From assembly GCF_000422765.1 (NCBI RefSeq), contig NZ_AUGR01000006.1, positions 62,001 to 126,000 on the forward strand: a stretch of DNA of 64,000 bases. Reading direction: 5' to 3'. Positions 1 through 8,964 of this stretch are shown here, piece after piece. Numbering within the stretch: position 1 is the stretch's first letter; each line of letters begins with the position of its first letter. The notes under the pieces are model-generated. The model was given only the letters and a program-made list of their open reading frames with translations, was not told the DNA's origin and searched no databases. This DNA comes from Neptunomonas japonica DSM 18939 (GTDB lineage Bacteria; Pseudomonadota; Gammaproteobacteria; Pseudomonadales; Balneatricaceae). Position numbers and translations under genes: made by a program.

Positions 1-77
1 ACTAATGCATTTCCTGCATCAATATCAACGCCAGCGTCTTTGTAACTAAGTGATGTTTGGTCAGAACCAGTAGACAT
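1..77 (-). CDS. purM: PurM (phosphoribosylformylglycinamidine cyclo-ligase), N-terminal fragment cut by the window edge
   Basis: The reverse strand from 77 begins ATG and reads MSTGSDQTSLSYKDAGVDID, the typical N-terminus of gammaproteobacterial PurM (AIR synthetase), which closes the imidazole ring in purine synthesis. Only about 25 residues are inside the window; the catalytic part lies to the left. The gene is divergent from the DUF2066 gene at 187, with a gap of about 110 bases that must hold both promoters. A purM / DUF2066 / permease / hda neighbourhood is common in gammaproteobacteria, which supports the call. Confidence 0.88.
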   Translation of the reverse strand, partial: MSTGSDQTSLSYKDAGVDIDAGNAL

Positions 78-186
78 GCAATGCAACCTTTCAGACAGGG
101 TAAATAACAGGTGAAAAAATATGCGCAGCATTCTAACAGGTTGCGGGAGTGGCGGCTATTGTATGTTACAGTTTTCAGTTTGAAAA

Positions 187-1263
187 ATGTCTCTGGTTCA
201 TTTGATGAGTATGCAAAACCTTCGTTGTTTCATTATTGCTCCATTAATAGTGTTGAGTCTCTTGATATCCACTCCGCTCAGGGCTGAGTTAGTTGAAAAC
301 CTGTATCAGACAGAACTCCTTGTTTCTGATCGTTTAACACACCCCGATGATATTTCTTTGCGGTCCGGTTTAAAGCGCATCTTGGTCAAGGTAAGTGGTA
401 CCGCGCTGGCTTCACATATCGTTGATGAGTTTGTTTCTGATCCTGATCTTTATATGAGTGAATTTCATTTTGAATCTACTTATCAAGTACGTACGGATGT
501 TGAAGGTAATGATTATCTTGCGCAGCGTCTGGTATTACTCTTTGAGCAGGCATCTATAGATAAGTTGTTAAATAGCCGTAAATTTTTTCCTTTGGGAAAA
601 TATAGGCCGCGGTTGCTTGTTTGGATGCTGGGCTATGAAAATAAGACACTATCGAGTTTTAGGGATGGTTTGCAAGAGTATGCTACGCAGGCAGGGCTCC
701 CAATGACTTTGTTGATGGCCAATCAAATGTTTATTAAGCAGCAAGCAAAAGGGCGGCTGATTGATAAAATTAATGAACGTTCCAGGAGTTATCCTAAAGC
801 GTTGGTTGTTGTTGTTTTCTTGGATAAAAACAAAGTTATGCATTGGGCAGTTGTTGATGGGGCTTCTGATGACAGGCTTCAATGGGCCTTTTCAAAAGGA
901 GGCTTGGCTCAACAGTTAGTAAAGGCTTTTGGTGCATGGCTTGATTCTTCAGGAATTAAAATTGATGGCAAAAGATCTTTGGCGAAAAATTCTCATCAGA
1001 TAATCGTGACAAGAGTAAAAAATATGGCAGACTATGCAGCAGTTATGGAATACGTCCGGTCGTTGCCTTCCATTGACTTAATAAAGGTTGCATCAATGGA
1101 TAATCAAACATTGACCCTGGCATTACAAAGTCAGCTGAATAATGCTGAAGTATCGCGCTTGTTGAGCTTAGATAGGCGTATGTTATTTATGCGCCCCTTG
1201 CAGGCAGAAGCAGAGGTGGAAAACTCTTTGCGTTGGAGCTGGTTTGGTGCACGAGGTAGGTAA
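187..1263 (+). CDS. DUF2066 domain-containing exported protein
   Basis: This 358-residue protein has a hydrophobic N-terminal segment (about residues 13-32, ending in a region like STPLRA) that looks like a signal peptide, so it probably acts in the periplasm. The body matches the DUF2066 family by its early DISLRSGLKRILVKVSGT stretch and by its place between purM and an AI-2E/PerM permease. The function of the family is not established. The start is uncertain: in-frame ATGs at 187, 205 and 211 are possible, and the one at 211 has a better purine-rich stretch upstream. The stop is 6 bases before the permease start, so the two are probably co-transcribed. Confidence 0.8.
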   Translation: MSLVHLMSMQNLRCFIIAPLIVLSLLISTPLRAELVENLYQTELLVSDRLTHPDDISLRSGLKRILVKVSGTALASHIVDEFVSDPDLYMSEFHFESTYQVRTDVEGNDYLAQRLVLLFEQASIDKLLNSRKFFPLGKYRPRLLVWMLGYENKTLSSFRDGLQEYATQAGLPMTLLMANQMFIKQQAKGRLIDKINERSRSYPKALVVVVFLDKNKVMHWAVVDGASDDRLQWAFSKGGLAQQLVKAFGAWLDSSGIKIDGKRSLAKNSHQIIVTRVKNMADYAAVMEYVRSLPSIDLIKVASMDNQTLTLALQSQLNNAEVSRLLSLDRRMLFMRPLQAEAEVENSLRWSWFGARGR

Positions 1264-1269
1264 GGTTTA

Positions 1270-2400
1270 ATGGATAATGTTCTCGCTTCTCAACGATTTT
1301 TTTTGCTGTTAGCTGTTATAGCTTCAGGCTTTTTATTGTATTTATTGGGGCCAATTTTATCTCCGTTCTTAATTGGAGCGCTACTGGCTTATTTGACGGA
1401 TCCGGTAGCCGATCGGCTTGAAGAATTAGGCACATCACGTACAGCCGCAGTTGTCATTGTATTCGTTATTCTGACTACTCTGATAACGATGTTAATCCTG
1501 TTGTTTATCCCAAAATTAACGCATCAAATTCAGGTAATGATACATCAGGTACCTGCTGTTATTGCGCTGTTTGAAGAGAAGGCTATACCCGCTATGCAAG
1601 CGTTTTTGGGTGATGGTGTTTCTTTTGGGGACATGGAATCATTCAAACAGCTAGTGGCTAGCCATTGGGAAACAACTGGCGATATCATGGCACAAGTCGC
1701 TTCAGGTATTACGCGTTCTGGTTTGGCTGTTGTTGGTTGGATAGCAAACTTGTTGCTTATACCGGTCGTAACATTTTACTTGTTACGTGACTGGGATGTG
1801 ATGATGGATAAAATAGGGCATCTATTACCACGAAGTGTTGAGCCTGTAGTTTCTCGTTGGGCAAAAGAAAGTGATGAGGTGTTGGGGGCTTTTATTAAGG
1901 GGCAGTTGCTAGTCATGTTGACGCTGGGCTGTGTCTACGCAGTGGGCTTGTGGTTGGTTGGTCTAGATTTGGCTTTGCTGTTAGGTATGTTGGCTGGGTT
2001 GGCAAGTATTGTTCCTTATATGGGCTTTATTGTCGGAATTTTTGCTGCTGGTGTGGCTGCTTACTTGCAATTTCATGACCCCATAATACTGTTATGGGTG
2101 TCTGCTGTTTTTGGTGCAGGCCAAGCTTTGGAAGGAATGGTTTTAACGCCTTTGCTTGTAGGTGACAAAATTGGGCTGCATCCGGTAGCCGTTATTTTCG
2201 CAATTATGGCAGGTGGGCAGCTTTTTGGTTTCGTTGGTGTGTTGATAGCACTTCCGGTAGCGGCTGTAATTATGGTATTTTTGCGCCATGTTCATGACGG
2301 ATATAAAAATAGCCACTTGTACGGCTCTGATACCGTTGTTGATGTAATCACAGATGAAGCACCGCAAGAACAGGATATAGGCTTAGATGAACAGCGCTAA
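1270..2400 (+). CDS. AI-2E/PerM family inner-membrane permease
   Basis: The 376-residue protein has the pattern of the AI-2E transporter (PerM/YdiK/TqsA) family: an N-terminal pair of membrane helices (about 12-35 and 60-85), a long amphipathic region, then several helices from about 150 to 350. Family motifs visible are the PVVTFYLLRDWD stretch and a glycine-rich C-terminal part (GMVLTPLLVGDKIGLHP). Members export small molecules or act as Na+/H+ antiporters, so the substrate cannot be assigned. It overlaps hda by 14 bases, an arrangement that suggests translational coupling. A second, divergent paralogue is at 22101-23180. Confidence 0.85.
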   Translation: MDNVLASQRFFLLLAVIASGFLLYLLGPILSPFLIGALLAYLTDPVADRLEELGTSRTAAVVIVFVILTTLITMLILLFIPKLTHQIQVMIHQVPAVIALFEEKAIPAMQAFLGDGVSFGDMESFKQLVASHWETTGDIMAQVASGITRSGLAVVGWIANLLLIPVVTFYLLRDWDVMMDKIGHLLPRSVEPVVSRWAKESDEVLGAFIKGQLLVMLTLGCVYAVGLWLVGLDLALLLGMLAGLASIVPYMGFIVGIFAAGVAAYLQFHDPIILLWVSAVFGAGQALEGMVLTPLLVGDKIGLHPVAVIFAIMAGGQLFGFVGVLIALPVAAVIMVFLRHVHDGYKNSHLYGSDTVVDVITDEAPQEQDIGLDEQR

Positions 2401-3094
2401 TGCGCCACAGCAGCTCCCGCTAGGAGTGACTCTCAGGGATGATGCGCGATTTGAAAATTATCAGATAGGTGATAATGGACTCGTGTGCGAAATGCTTCGC
2501 CAGGCTGCAGTGGGTGTAGGAGAGCCTTTTCTTTATATATGGGGTGCTAAAGGAACGGGTTGTTCTCACTTGTTGCAAGCTGCTTGCCATGCGGCGGAGC
2601 CCCGAAAAAGAACCGCTGTCTATCTTCCTTTGAATGAGTTATTGGGCTTAAGTCCAGTGATTCTTGAGGGGATGGAGCATCTCGATCTAGTATGTATAGA
2701 TAATGTAGAGGCTGTAGCTACATCGCCAGTATGGGAAGAAGCATTATTCCATCTATATAATCGCATTCGTCAAGAACAAAACACCCTGATTGTTGCGGCT
2801 AATTCAGCACCACGTCAGTTAACCATTAAATTGCCAGACCTTGTTTCTCGTCTTAGTTGGGGGGCTGTTTTTAGCGTAGCAGCGCTTAACGATGAAGATA
2901 AGGTGCAAGCTATCCAGTTACGTGCAAAAATCCGTGGTATTGACCTTGCCGAGGACGTAGCGCGGTATTTAGTGCATCATGCAAGTAGAGATATGAATGA
3001 TTTGTGTTTGATGCTTGATCGCCTTGATAAAGCATCGCTAATGGCGCAAAGAAAAGTAACAATTCCTTTTATAAAGCAAGAGATGGGCTGGTAG
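2387..3094 (+). CDS. hda: Hda, DnaA-related inactivator of replication initiation
   Basis: The 235-residue protein begins MNSANAPQQLPLGVTLRDDARFENY and continues with an AAA+ module like DnaA domain III. Visible are a P-loop variant (IWGAKGTGCSHLLQA, about residues 51-65), a Walker B-like LVCIDNVEAV near residue 100 and a sensor region NSAPRQL. In E. coli Hda binds the DNA-loaded sliding clamp through its N-terminal motif (here QLPLGV) and stimulates hydrolysis of DnaA-bound ATP. Length and start agree with the family. The ATG lies inside the 3' end of the permease gene. Confidence 0.92.
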   Translation: MNSANAPQQLPLGVTLRDDARFENYQIGDNGLVCEMLRQAAVGVGEPFLYIWGAKGTGCSHLLQAACHAAEPRKRTAVYLPLNELLGLSPVILEGMEHLDLVCIDNVEAVATSPVWEEALFHLYNRIRQEQNTLIVAANSAPRQLTIKLPDLVSRLSWGAVFSVAALNDEDKVQAIQLRAKIRGIDLAEDVARYLVHHASRDMNDLCLMLDRLDKASLMAQRKVTIPFIKQEMGW

Positions 3095-3181
3095 TTCTTT
3101 TTAGCGAGTCTCTCTTGTTTATGCAGTTGGTTCAGTATTTTTAGTCATCTATTAATTACATAAATTGTTAAGGCACGTCCT

Positions 3182-3403
3182 ATGTCCAATGAAGATACAA
3201 AAATAAAGCGTGATTTTTTTGCACGTGATGATGATGAGCAGCAAGCATTTTTGAGCCAAACTTGGTGTGATAACTGCCAGGCTGCGGATCTGGGTATGCA
3301 CACGCCTCTAGAATATGAATTAGATGGGACAATCTTTGTAGAGGGTTCTTGTAACAAGTGCGGTGAGCAAGTTTTTACTGAACTAACCGAAGATGATCTG
3401 TAA
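3182..3403 (+). CDS. Small zinc-ribbon-like conserved protein (73 aa)
   Basis: The 73-residue protein is acidic at both ends and carries two CxxC pairs (CDNC at about residues 30-33 and CNKC at about 59-62), spaced as in a small zinc ribbon. Between them sits a GMHTPLEYELDGTIFVEGS stretch that looks like the beta-hairpin core of such a fold. I do not recognise a named family and infer only metal binding. It is a single small gene between hda and tcdA on the same strand, with gaps of about 87 and 40 bases. Confidence 0.72.
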   Translation: MSNEDTKIKRDFFARDDDEQQAFLSQTWCDNCQAADLGMHTPLEYELDGTIFVEGSCNKCGEQVFTELTEDDL

Positions 3404-3443
3404 TTCTCTTTTAAATAGTCATTTTTAGCATTAAGGTTTATTC

Positions 3444-4229
3444 GTGTCTGCATTTGATAATCGTTTTGGTGGCACTCGTCGCTTATATGGCACCGACGTT
3501 GTAGAGCGTTTTCGTGATTCCCATGTCTGTGTTATAGGCATAGGAGGGGTTGGTTCATGGGTCGCTGAGGCACTAGCTCGTTCTGGTGTCGGTGAAATTA
3601 CGCTAATAGACCAAGATGATATTTGTGAAACGAATATCAACCGACAAATACATGCATTGGATGGAACGGTAGGGCAATCTAAAATAGCAGTGATGGCAGA
3701 GCGTATACGTTTGATTAGCCCTGAATGCCTTGTGCATGAAGAGCATGCGTTTATTAATCGTGAAAATACTCCTGAATTAATCCAAGATTGTTTTGATTAT
3801 GTGGTCGATGCAATCGATAGTGTTAAAGATAAAGCCGCACTGATTGGTTACTGTAAGCGTTTTAAGGTACCCATTGTTTCTGTGGGCGGAGCTGGAGGGC
3901 AGCTCGATCCTACCTGTGTGAGTGTTGTTGATCTTTCTAAAACCTATAATGATCCCTTGGCAGCTAAAGTACGCTCAATGTTGCGACGCCATTATGGGTT
4001 TAGTAAAAATGGTAAGAAGTTCGGTGTTGACTGTGTTTATTCCACTGAGCAGTTGCGCTACCCTCAGCCTGATGGGTCGGTATGTGGGCAGAAAATGATG
4101 TCTGATGGTCAAACTAAATTAGATTGTGATGGTGGTTTTGGTGCAGCAACAGTAGTCACCGCCACATTTGGTATGGTGGCTGCCTCGCGGGTGCTCAATA
4201 AAATCATGCTAAAGGCGAGTGCGGAGTAG
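3444..4229 (+). CDS. tcdA: TcdA, tRNA N6-threonylcarbamoyladenosine dehydratase
   Basis: The 261-residue protein is an E1-like ThiF/MoeB-fold ATPase. It starts MSAFDNRFGGTRRLYG, has the nucleotide loop IGIGGVGSW near residues 31-39 and the DxxxxxNxNRQ signature (DQDDICETNINRQ). The C-terminal Cys region (VDCVYSTEQLRYPQ, then LDCDGGFGA) is typical of CsdL/TcdA. The enzyme cyclises t6A37 in tRNA to ct6A using ATP, with sulfur carriers of the CsdA/CsdE type. The start codon is GTG at 3444, which fits the family N-terminus exactly. Confidence 0.9.
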   Translation: MSAFDNRFGGTRRLYGTDVVERFRDSHVCVIGIGGVGSWVAEALARSGVGEITLIDQDDICETNINRQIHALDGTVGQSKIAVMAERIRLISPECLVHEEHAFINRENTPELIQDCFDYVVDAIDSVKDKAALIGYCKRFKVPIVSVGGAGGQLDPTCVSVVDLSKTYNDPLAAKVRSMLRRHYGFSKNGKKFGVDCVYSTEQLRYPQPDGSVCGQKMMSDGQTKLDCDGGFGAATVVTATFGMVAASRVLNKIMLKASAE

Positions 4230-4398
4230 TCGTTTAAAACTTAACAAAAGCTGAAGAAGCAGTTATAATTCAACAAGTAAAATTGAATCTATTTCAATGT
4301 CGTTCTTACTGCATGGATGCAAATAAAATGAACTTACAGCAAAGAAGTCGGTTTGCTCAGAGTAATCAATATCACGGAACTATTGTGAGACGTTTAAT

Positions 4399-5358
4399 AT
4401 GCTTGGACTGAATCATTGCTATCAGATGCCCCTTTCCGTAGAAGGTTGCCTTCAGCAGGCTCCACTAAGCAGCATTAATGCCCGTAACCTTTTCGGTTCT
4501 AATGCTAAAAACAACGATGCTGTTATACCTGATGTTGTTACAAAGGCAGAGCTGCGTTTGCTTGCTGAATGGTCCGTACCTGACCTGATTGATATATTAA
4601 ATTTCCCTGAAGAAAGTGTTGAAAAGCACTCTGAAGACTATATCCGTTTTCATGAGCGTGCGGGTCGTGTTATTGAGGCGTTATTAGGCAGTGTTAAAAC
4701 TGATTTATTGACAGTGCGTTTTGGTGTGGGCGGCGTGGTTTCAGATCTCAATGTTTCATTTGAATTAAATGACGAGTTTTTAGCAAGCTTATGGCGTCAT
4801 GAACGGCCTATTAGTCATTGGGTACGTAAAGAATATAATGAATTAATGGGGGTGGCTGTTTTAGGACGTCCATATGCGCTGGCAGCGGCTACGCTTGACG
4901 TACATAGAATTAGTGGTATGACTCGCATCGAAGCAATTGAAAATCAATGCTACGATGCCTACTTGCGCCAAATTTATCTTCGCGCTTTTAATCTGTATGG
5001 TGTTTTCCCGCTGGCTCATGATGAGCTAGGAATTAGTGGGGTTGATCCATGGATGCAAGTGGCATCTGGCAAAGACATAGTGGCTTCTAGATGTACTGGA
5101 AGACAGTTGCAGTTATTTGCTCGTAGGCAGTTTAGAGATTTTAAAATACCCTTCGAAGTTTACTCGATCTTAAAGCATCTTCCTTTGCGTCTTGGTATCT
5201 CTGCACGACTTGCTGTATCTAATTGGGATGGCTTGTTGCAAGAAGAGTTATCTGCAGCATGGCTGCGAGGTGAAACAGGTGAGTGGATAGAGAAAGCACT
5301 GGACTCAATTACTGACTCAAACAAATCGGATGCTCAAGGTTATATGCTAGGGGCATAG
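4399..5358 (+). CDS. Hypothetical protein of 319 aa
   Basis: I do not recognise this protein. It has no signal peptide, no clear membrane segment and no cofactor motif. The middle (about residues 70-215) is rich in aromatic and charged residues (ERPISHWVRKEYNELMG, then RIEAIENQCYDAYLRQIYL) and looks mostly helical. The end is polar and probably disordered (SITDSNKSDAQ). Codon use resembles the neighbours, so it seems a resident gene. A 169-base gap separates it from tcdA, and it converges on arfB. The ATG at 4399 has only a weak ribosome site (GAGACG). Confidence 0.6.
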   Translation: MLGLNHCYQMPLSVEGCLQQAPLSSINARNLFGSNAKNNDAVIPDVVTKAELRLLAEWSVPDLIDILNFPEESVEKHSEDYIRFHERAGRVIEALLGSVKTDLLTVRFGVGGVVSDLNVSFELNDEFLASLWRHERPISHWVRKEYNELMGVAVLGRPYALAAATLDVHRISGMTRIEAIENQCYDAYLRQIYLRAFNLYGVFPLAHDELGISGVDPWMQVASGKDIVASRCTGRQLQLFARRQFRDFKIPFEVYSILKHLPLRLGISARLAVSNWDGLLQEELSAAWLRGETGEWIEKALDSITDSNKSDAQGYMLGA

Positions 5359-5434
5359 CCTGCCTTATGAACAAATTGTGATGTGTCACTGCAGTATTCT
5401 ATAGGTTTGTTATGTTGAAATGCATTGTTTTAAA

Positions 5435-5851
5435 TTAACTGTCAGTGACTTTTCCGCGCATCTGTTTGGTTTTCCCTCGTTTATTTTTACTATCCAATCT
5501 TCTTGTTTTAGAGCCCTTAGTTGGCTTGGTTGGCTTTCTTGCTTTTTGTTGCACTGTAGCGCTTTTTATAAGTTCTAATAACCTCGTTAAAGCTGCTTCT
5601 TTGTTTTTTTCTTGAGTACGAAATTGCTGCGCTTTAATAACAACGATACCTTCTTTGGTGATGCGATGGTCGTTGGTATTGAGTAGTTGCTGCTTGTAGT
5701 AGTCTGGTAGTGAGGATGCGTTGATATCAAATCTCAGGTGGATGGCGCTTGAGACTTTGTTAACGTTCTGCCCCCCAGCACCTTGAGCGCGTATCGCTGT
5801 TAGTTCGATTTCGTTATCGGGTATCATGACGTAATTTGAAATTTGAAGCAC
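5435..5851 (-). CDS. arfB: ArfB (YaeJ), alternative ribosome-rescue factor / peptidyl-tRNA hydrolase
   Basis: The 138-residue protein has the release-factor GGQ motif at residues 26-28 in the context [20 protein letters not shown], which in RF-type hydrolases places water at the ester bond of peptidyl-tRNA. It lacks the codon-recognition domains of RF1/RF2 and ends in a strongly basic tail ([20 protein letters not shown], about 108-127) that in E. coli ArfB enters the empty mRNA channel of stalled ribosomes. Length and N-terminus match ArfB, so the start is secure. Confidence 0.93.
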   Translation of the reverse strand: MLQISNYVMIPDNEIELTAIRAQGAGGQNVNKVSSAIHLRFDINASSLPDYYKQQLLNTNDHRITKEGIVVIKAQQFRTQEKNKEAALTRLLELIKSATVQQKARKPTKPTKGSKTRRLDSKNKRGKTKQMRGKVTDS

Positions 5852-5925
5852 GTACGCTTGCCTTTTTATTTAATGGTTAGTTGTTGTTTTCTTGTCAGCG
5901 ACATAGGTGTGGCTGAGCTTAGATG

Positions 5926-6363
5926 TTAGTTGCATTCTCCCAGACGTTTCCCGCTCCATGTGGTCGTCATTTCTAGTTTCATTCCTTGCATAGACATTGC
6001 AATGATAGCTTTACCTTTAACTTTAGTGTCGTTTACCTGCATATTACCACGCCCTGTTACTAAGTTGCCTTCAAGGTTGCAGCTCATATTCCATTGTATG
6101 TTTTTTCCATTAACTCGCACGTCGGTCGCTTTGCAGTTGCCACGAGTTTTTTGTGTGAAATGGTCAGCGCTTATAGTTTTTTCACGAATACATTCAACAT
6201 TCTTATTAACGAGAGGTTTTGCCAGCATTGGCATTGAGGCTCTGCTGGTGATTTCCCACTTTCCTGCATTAAAAGGAACGCTGTCTACAGTCGCTGCATG
6301 GGTTTGGTTTATGGAGAGTGCAAGTGCGCTGAGCATAAAGGCGCACGATAGTAATGTTTTCAT
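5926..6363 (-). CDS. DUF3617 family exported protein
   Basis: Read from the ATG at 6363 this gives 145 residues starting MKTLLSCAFMLSALALSINQ, a clear Sec signal peptide ending near THAATV. The mature part shows the DUF3617 pattern: GKWEITSRASMPM, a Cys pair (NVECIREK and GNCKATD), NIQWNMSCNLEG and a final WSGKRLGEC. The function of DUF3617 is unknown; members are small periplasmic beta-rich proteins. The ATG at 6363 is preferred over an upstream one because it begins the signal peptide and has AGAG just before it. Confidence 0.78.
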   Translation of the reverse strand: MKTLLSCAFMLSALALSINQTHAATVDSVPFNAGKWEITSRASMPMLAKPLVNKNVECIREKTISADHFTQKTRGNCKATDVRVNGKNIQWNMSCNLEGNLVTGRGNMQVNDTKVKGKAIIAMSMQGMKLEMTTTWSGKRLGECN

Positions 6364-6537
6364 GTTGATTCTCTTTGGCCTTGCCAAGTAATGGCATAAG
6401 TAAGTTAATCATCTCAGCTGTACTAGCTGACGTCTAATAGAAATTAATTCATGGCGAGTGTTTTGCCCACTTAGCGACAGATAAAGTAGATTTACGTATA
6501 ATGATTCGTCATTTTTACCTGAGCCAGGAGAATCTCT

Positions 6538-7533
6538 ATGTCCCACACAGTGGTGTGTGCCCTTTATAAATTTGTTGTTCTGGATGATTACCAAGAACTG
6601 CGCGCACCTTTGCATGAGGTAATGAAGAATAATGGTGTGCGTGGAACGCTATTATTAGCCCAGGAAGGGATAAATGGCACAGTATCAGGGACGCGAGAAG
6701 CAATTGATGCTTTGCTTATTTGGCTCAAATCAGATGAGCGTTTAGCGGATATAGACTACAAAGAGTCTTTGCATGAGCGTCAGCCATTCAAGAGAAGTAA
6801 AGTTAAGCTAAAAAAAGAAATTGTTACTCTGGGTGTGGAAGGGATCGATCCCAAACGAGTTGTGGGCACTTATGTTGAGCCTAAGGATTGGAATGTGCTC
6901 ATTAGCGACCCGGATGTAGTGCTGGTGGATACTCGTAATGACTATGAGGTTCAGGTGGGTACATTCCGTCATGCTGTCAATCCAAATACAGAAACGTTTA
7001 GAGAGTTTCCTGAATATGTGAAGCAGAATATGAATCCTGCTAAACAGAAAAAAGTTGCGATGTTCTGTACGGGTGGTATTCGTTGTGAGAAATCAACCGC
7101 GTATATGAAGGAGCAGGGCTTTGATGAGGTTTATCATCTTAAAGGTGGAATTTTAAAATACCTAGAAGAAGTGCCTCAAGAAACATCATTATGGGAAGGT
7201 GAATGTTTTGTTTTTGATGATCGAGTCACGGTAAATCATCAGCTGGAAAAAGGCCAGTATGATCAGTGTAATGCCTGCCGTATGCCGATAACTCAAGCTG
7301 ATAAAGAGAGTGAGCAATACGTCTCAGGCGTTAGTTGTCCTCATTGTTTTGGTAAGCATACGGCTGAACAGGTTCAGCGTTTTGCTCAGCGTGAAAAGCA
7401 AATGCAGTTAGCCAATGAGCGAGGCGAAGGGCATATCGGTGATGCTGCTGTGATGACGATGCAAGAACGACGAGAAGCTAAACGTGCAGCACGAGCGCGA
7501 CTGATAGCTGAGCAGCAAAAATCTAACAAATAG
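6538..7533 (+). CDS. trhO: TrhO (YceA), oxygen-dependent tRNA U34 hydroxylase, rhodanese domain
   Basis: The 331-residue protein has an N-terminal acylphosphatase-like part with the TrhO signature [14 protein letters not shown] (about 38-51), then a rhodanese domain (about 120-220) with the active-site loop [11 protein letters not shown], Cys177 being the catalytic position. A Cys-rich C-terminal part (CNACRMP and CPHCFG) could bind zinc. TrhO makes 5-hydroxyuridine at tRNA position 34 in aerobic bacteria. An AGGAGA ribosome site precedes the ATG. Length and domain order match the family. Confidence 0.93.
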   Translation: MSHTVVCALYKFVVLDDYQELRAPLHEVMKNNGVRGTLLLAQEGINGTVSGTREAIDALLIWLKSDERLADIDYKESLHERQPFKRSKVKLKKEIVTLGVEGIDPKRVVGTYVEPKDWNVLISDPDVVLVDTRNDYEVQVGTFRHAVNPNTETFREFPEYVKQNMNPAKQKKVAMFCTGGIRCEKSTAYMKEQGFDEVYHLKGGILKYLEEVPQETSLWEGECFVFDDRVTVNHQLEKGQYDQCNACRMPITQADKESEQYVSGVSCPHCFGKHTAEQVQRFAQREKQMQLANERGEGHIGDAAVMTMQERREAKRAARARLIAEQQKSNK

Positions 7534-7613
7534 TTGTTTATTTCAAAGTTGGATCTGTTTTCATTATTGGGTTATTTACTGGTGTGAGTGAACTCATGCT
7601 AGTAAGGAGTTTT

Positions 7614-7913
7614 ATGCAGGCTTACAGGCTATTAGGTACGGCGAATTTACCGCTTGAAAGAGATTCTATAGTGAGCCAGTTAGTACTGACAGGCTGGAAT
7701 TTATTAATTCATAGTGAAGATGAAGATGTACTTAAGAAAGGCCGCATTCAGCTGAATTTGCAGGGTGAAGGCACCTTGTTGTTGGATGCTAGCTTTAAAG
7801 GTAAACCTGAAGACATCTCTGAGCTGGTCAGTTGTTTTGATAAGCATTCGGGGCATTATGCATTAGATCTTTTTGGTGATTCAGCTCGGCTTGTTAGACG
7901 CTTTATTAAATGA
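7614..7913 (+). CDS. Hypothetical protein of 99 aa
   Basis: I do not recognise a family. The ATG at 7614 is chosen because AAGGAG lies at 7604-7609, giving 99 residues from MQAYRLLGTANLPLERD; a GTG at 7584 would add ten residues without a good ribosome site. The protein is a small soluble alpha/beta type with no Cys and no signal peptide, ending DLFGDSARLVRRFIK. It follows trhO by about 80 bases on the same strand and precedes the GGDEF gene by 96 bases. Confidence 0.58.
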   Translation: MQAYRLLGTANLPLERDSIVSQLVLTGWNLLIHSEDEDVLKKGRIQLNLQGEGTLLLDASFKGKPEDISELVSCFDKHSGHYALDLFGDSARLVRRFIK

Positions 7914-8009
7914 TTGGAAGAAATCATTAGATTATTTTCCAATTACGGATAACAAGCTTCTTCAGCTGTGCTATAACTTTTACAAAGTAATTTCATTTTG
8001 GAGATGTAA

Positions 8010-8927
8010 ATGACGGACTCTGAAGGACAACAACAGCGTCGTTTTGAGTGTCTATTATCAGCTGTCGACCAGATAGTTGTAATTTTAAATAGTGCTGGGG
8101 AAGTGCTTAGAGTCAATGCTGGAGGAGCGTCTTGGTTAAATACCGAAGCAATGCTTTCTAGAACCTTCTCTTCGCTGTTTGCCGATGAAATAGCAGAACA
8201 TATATCATCCTCGGTTAATAAAGCTCTGAAAAGCAATGAGCCTCAAAAGCTAACAGTCTCCATGAAGCCAGAGCATTCATTTCATTGGCATGAGCTTGGC
8301 CTAAGTAGTGCTCAGGTTTGGGATACAACACTGGTTGCAGTGAGTTCTTCTGAGCTTATGTGGGTTGCTCGTGATGTATCTGTATCTAAGCGAAATGAGC
8401 AAAAACTTTTCAAACAAGCACAGCGAGATCCTTTAACGGGTGCTTACAATCGTCGTTCATTGCTGACTGTTCTTGATCACTCTGTTGCGCAAGCGCAGCG
8501 TTACGATTGGATCTGCTCCTTTTTATTGATTGATGTTGATCACTTTACTCACATTAATGACCAATACAATTGGGATACTGGCGATAAAGTATTGCAGCAG
8601 TTTGTAAAGGCTATGCATGGCTTTCAACGAACTGCCGACTTTTTTGCGCGCTTCTCTGATGATCGTTTTGTTATGTTTTTACCTGAAACTAATCAAGAGC
8701 AAGCATTACTGGCTGCAGAGCGTGTAAGAAAGCTTGCTGCTGAACAACAGGTGCCATGTGTTGCTTCTGATGGAGGTGAGTTTATTTTGAATTTCACCGT
8801 AAGCATTGGGGCCGCTTCGTTGCAAGATGCACAAGATACTCCCGAAAGCATTCTGAAGCGTGCCGAAGAGAATTTATTTATTGCAAAGCAGAGTGGTACT
8901 AACCGAATCGAAGGTGAGCCCAGTTAA
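8010..8927 (+). CDS. PAS-GGDEF protein with degenerate active site
   Basis: The 305-residue protein has a PAS-like sensor region (about residues 12-125) and a GGDEF domain (about 135-300) that opens with RDPLTGAYNRRSLL. The metal-binding first strand is kept (Asp175 and Asp177 in LLIDVDHF), but the signature loop reads SDDRF at 216-220 instead of GG(D/E)EF, and the FK pair is FT. An RxxD sequence (RTAD, 207-210) sits five residues before the loop, as in the inhibitory c-di-GMP I-site. The likely role is therefore c-di-GMP binding or signalling rather than synthesis (inference). It is cytosolic, with no membrane helix. Confidence 0.85.
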   Translation: MTDSEGQQQRRFECLLSAVDQIVVILNSAGEVLRVNAGGASWLNTEAMLSRTFSSLFADEIAEHISSSVNKALKSNEPQKLTVSMKPEHSFHWHELGLSSAQVWDTTLVAVSSSELMWVARDVSVSKRNEQKLFKQAQRDPLTGAYNRRSLLTVLDHSVAQAQRYDWICSFLLIDVDHFTHINDQYNWDTGDKVLQQFVKAMHGFQRTADFFARFSDDRFVMFLPETNQEQALLAAERVRKLAAEQQVPCVASDGGEFILNFTVSIGAASLQDAQDTPESILKRAEENLFIAKQSGTNRIEGEPS

Positions 8928-8964
8928 TCGCTATATTTTAACGTTTTCAGCTAACCGCAATGTT

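Noticed and set aside
5930-6391. Plus-strand frame of 153 codons opposite the DUF3617 gene
   Set aside because: It lies fully antisense to a gene with a good signal peptide and family pattern, and its product has no recognisable features.
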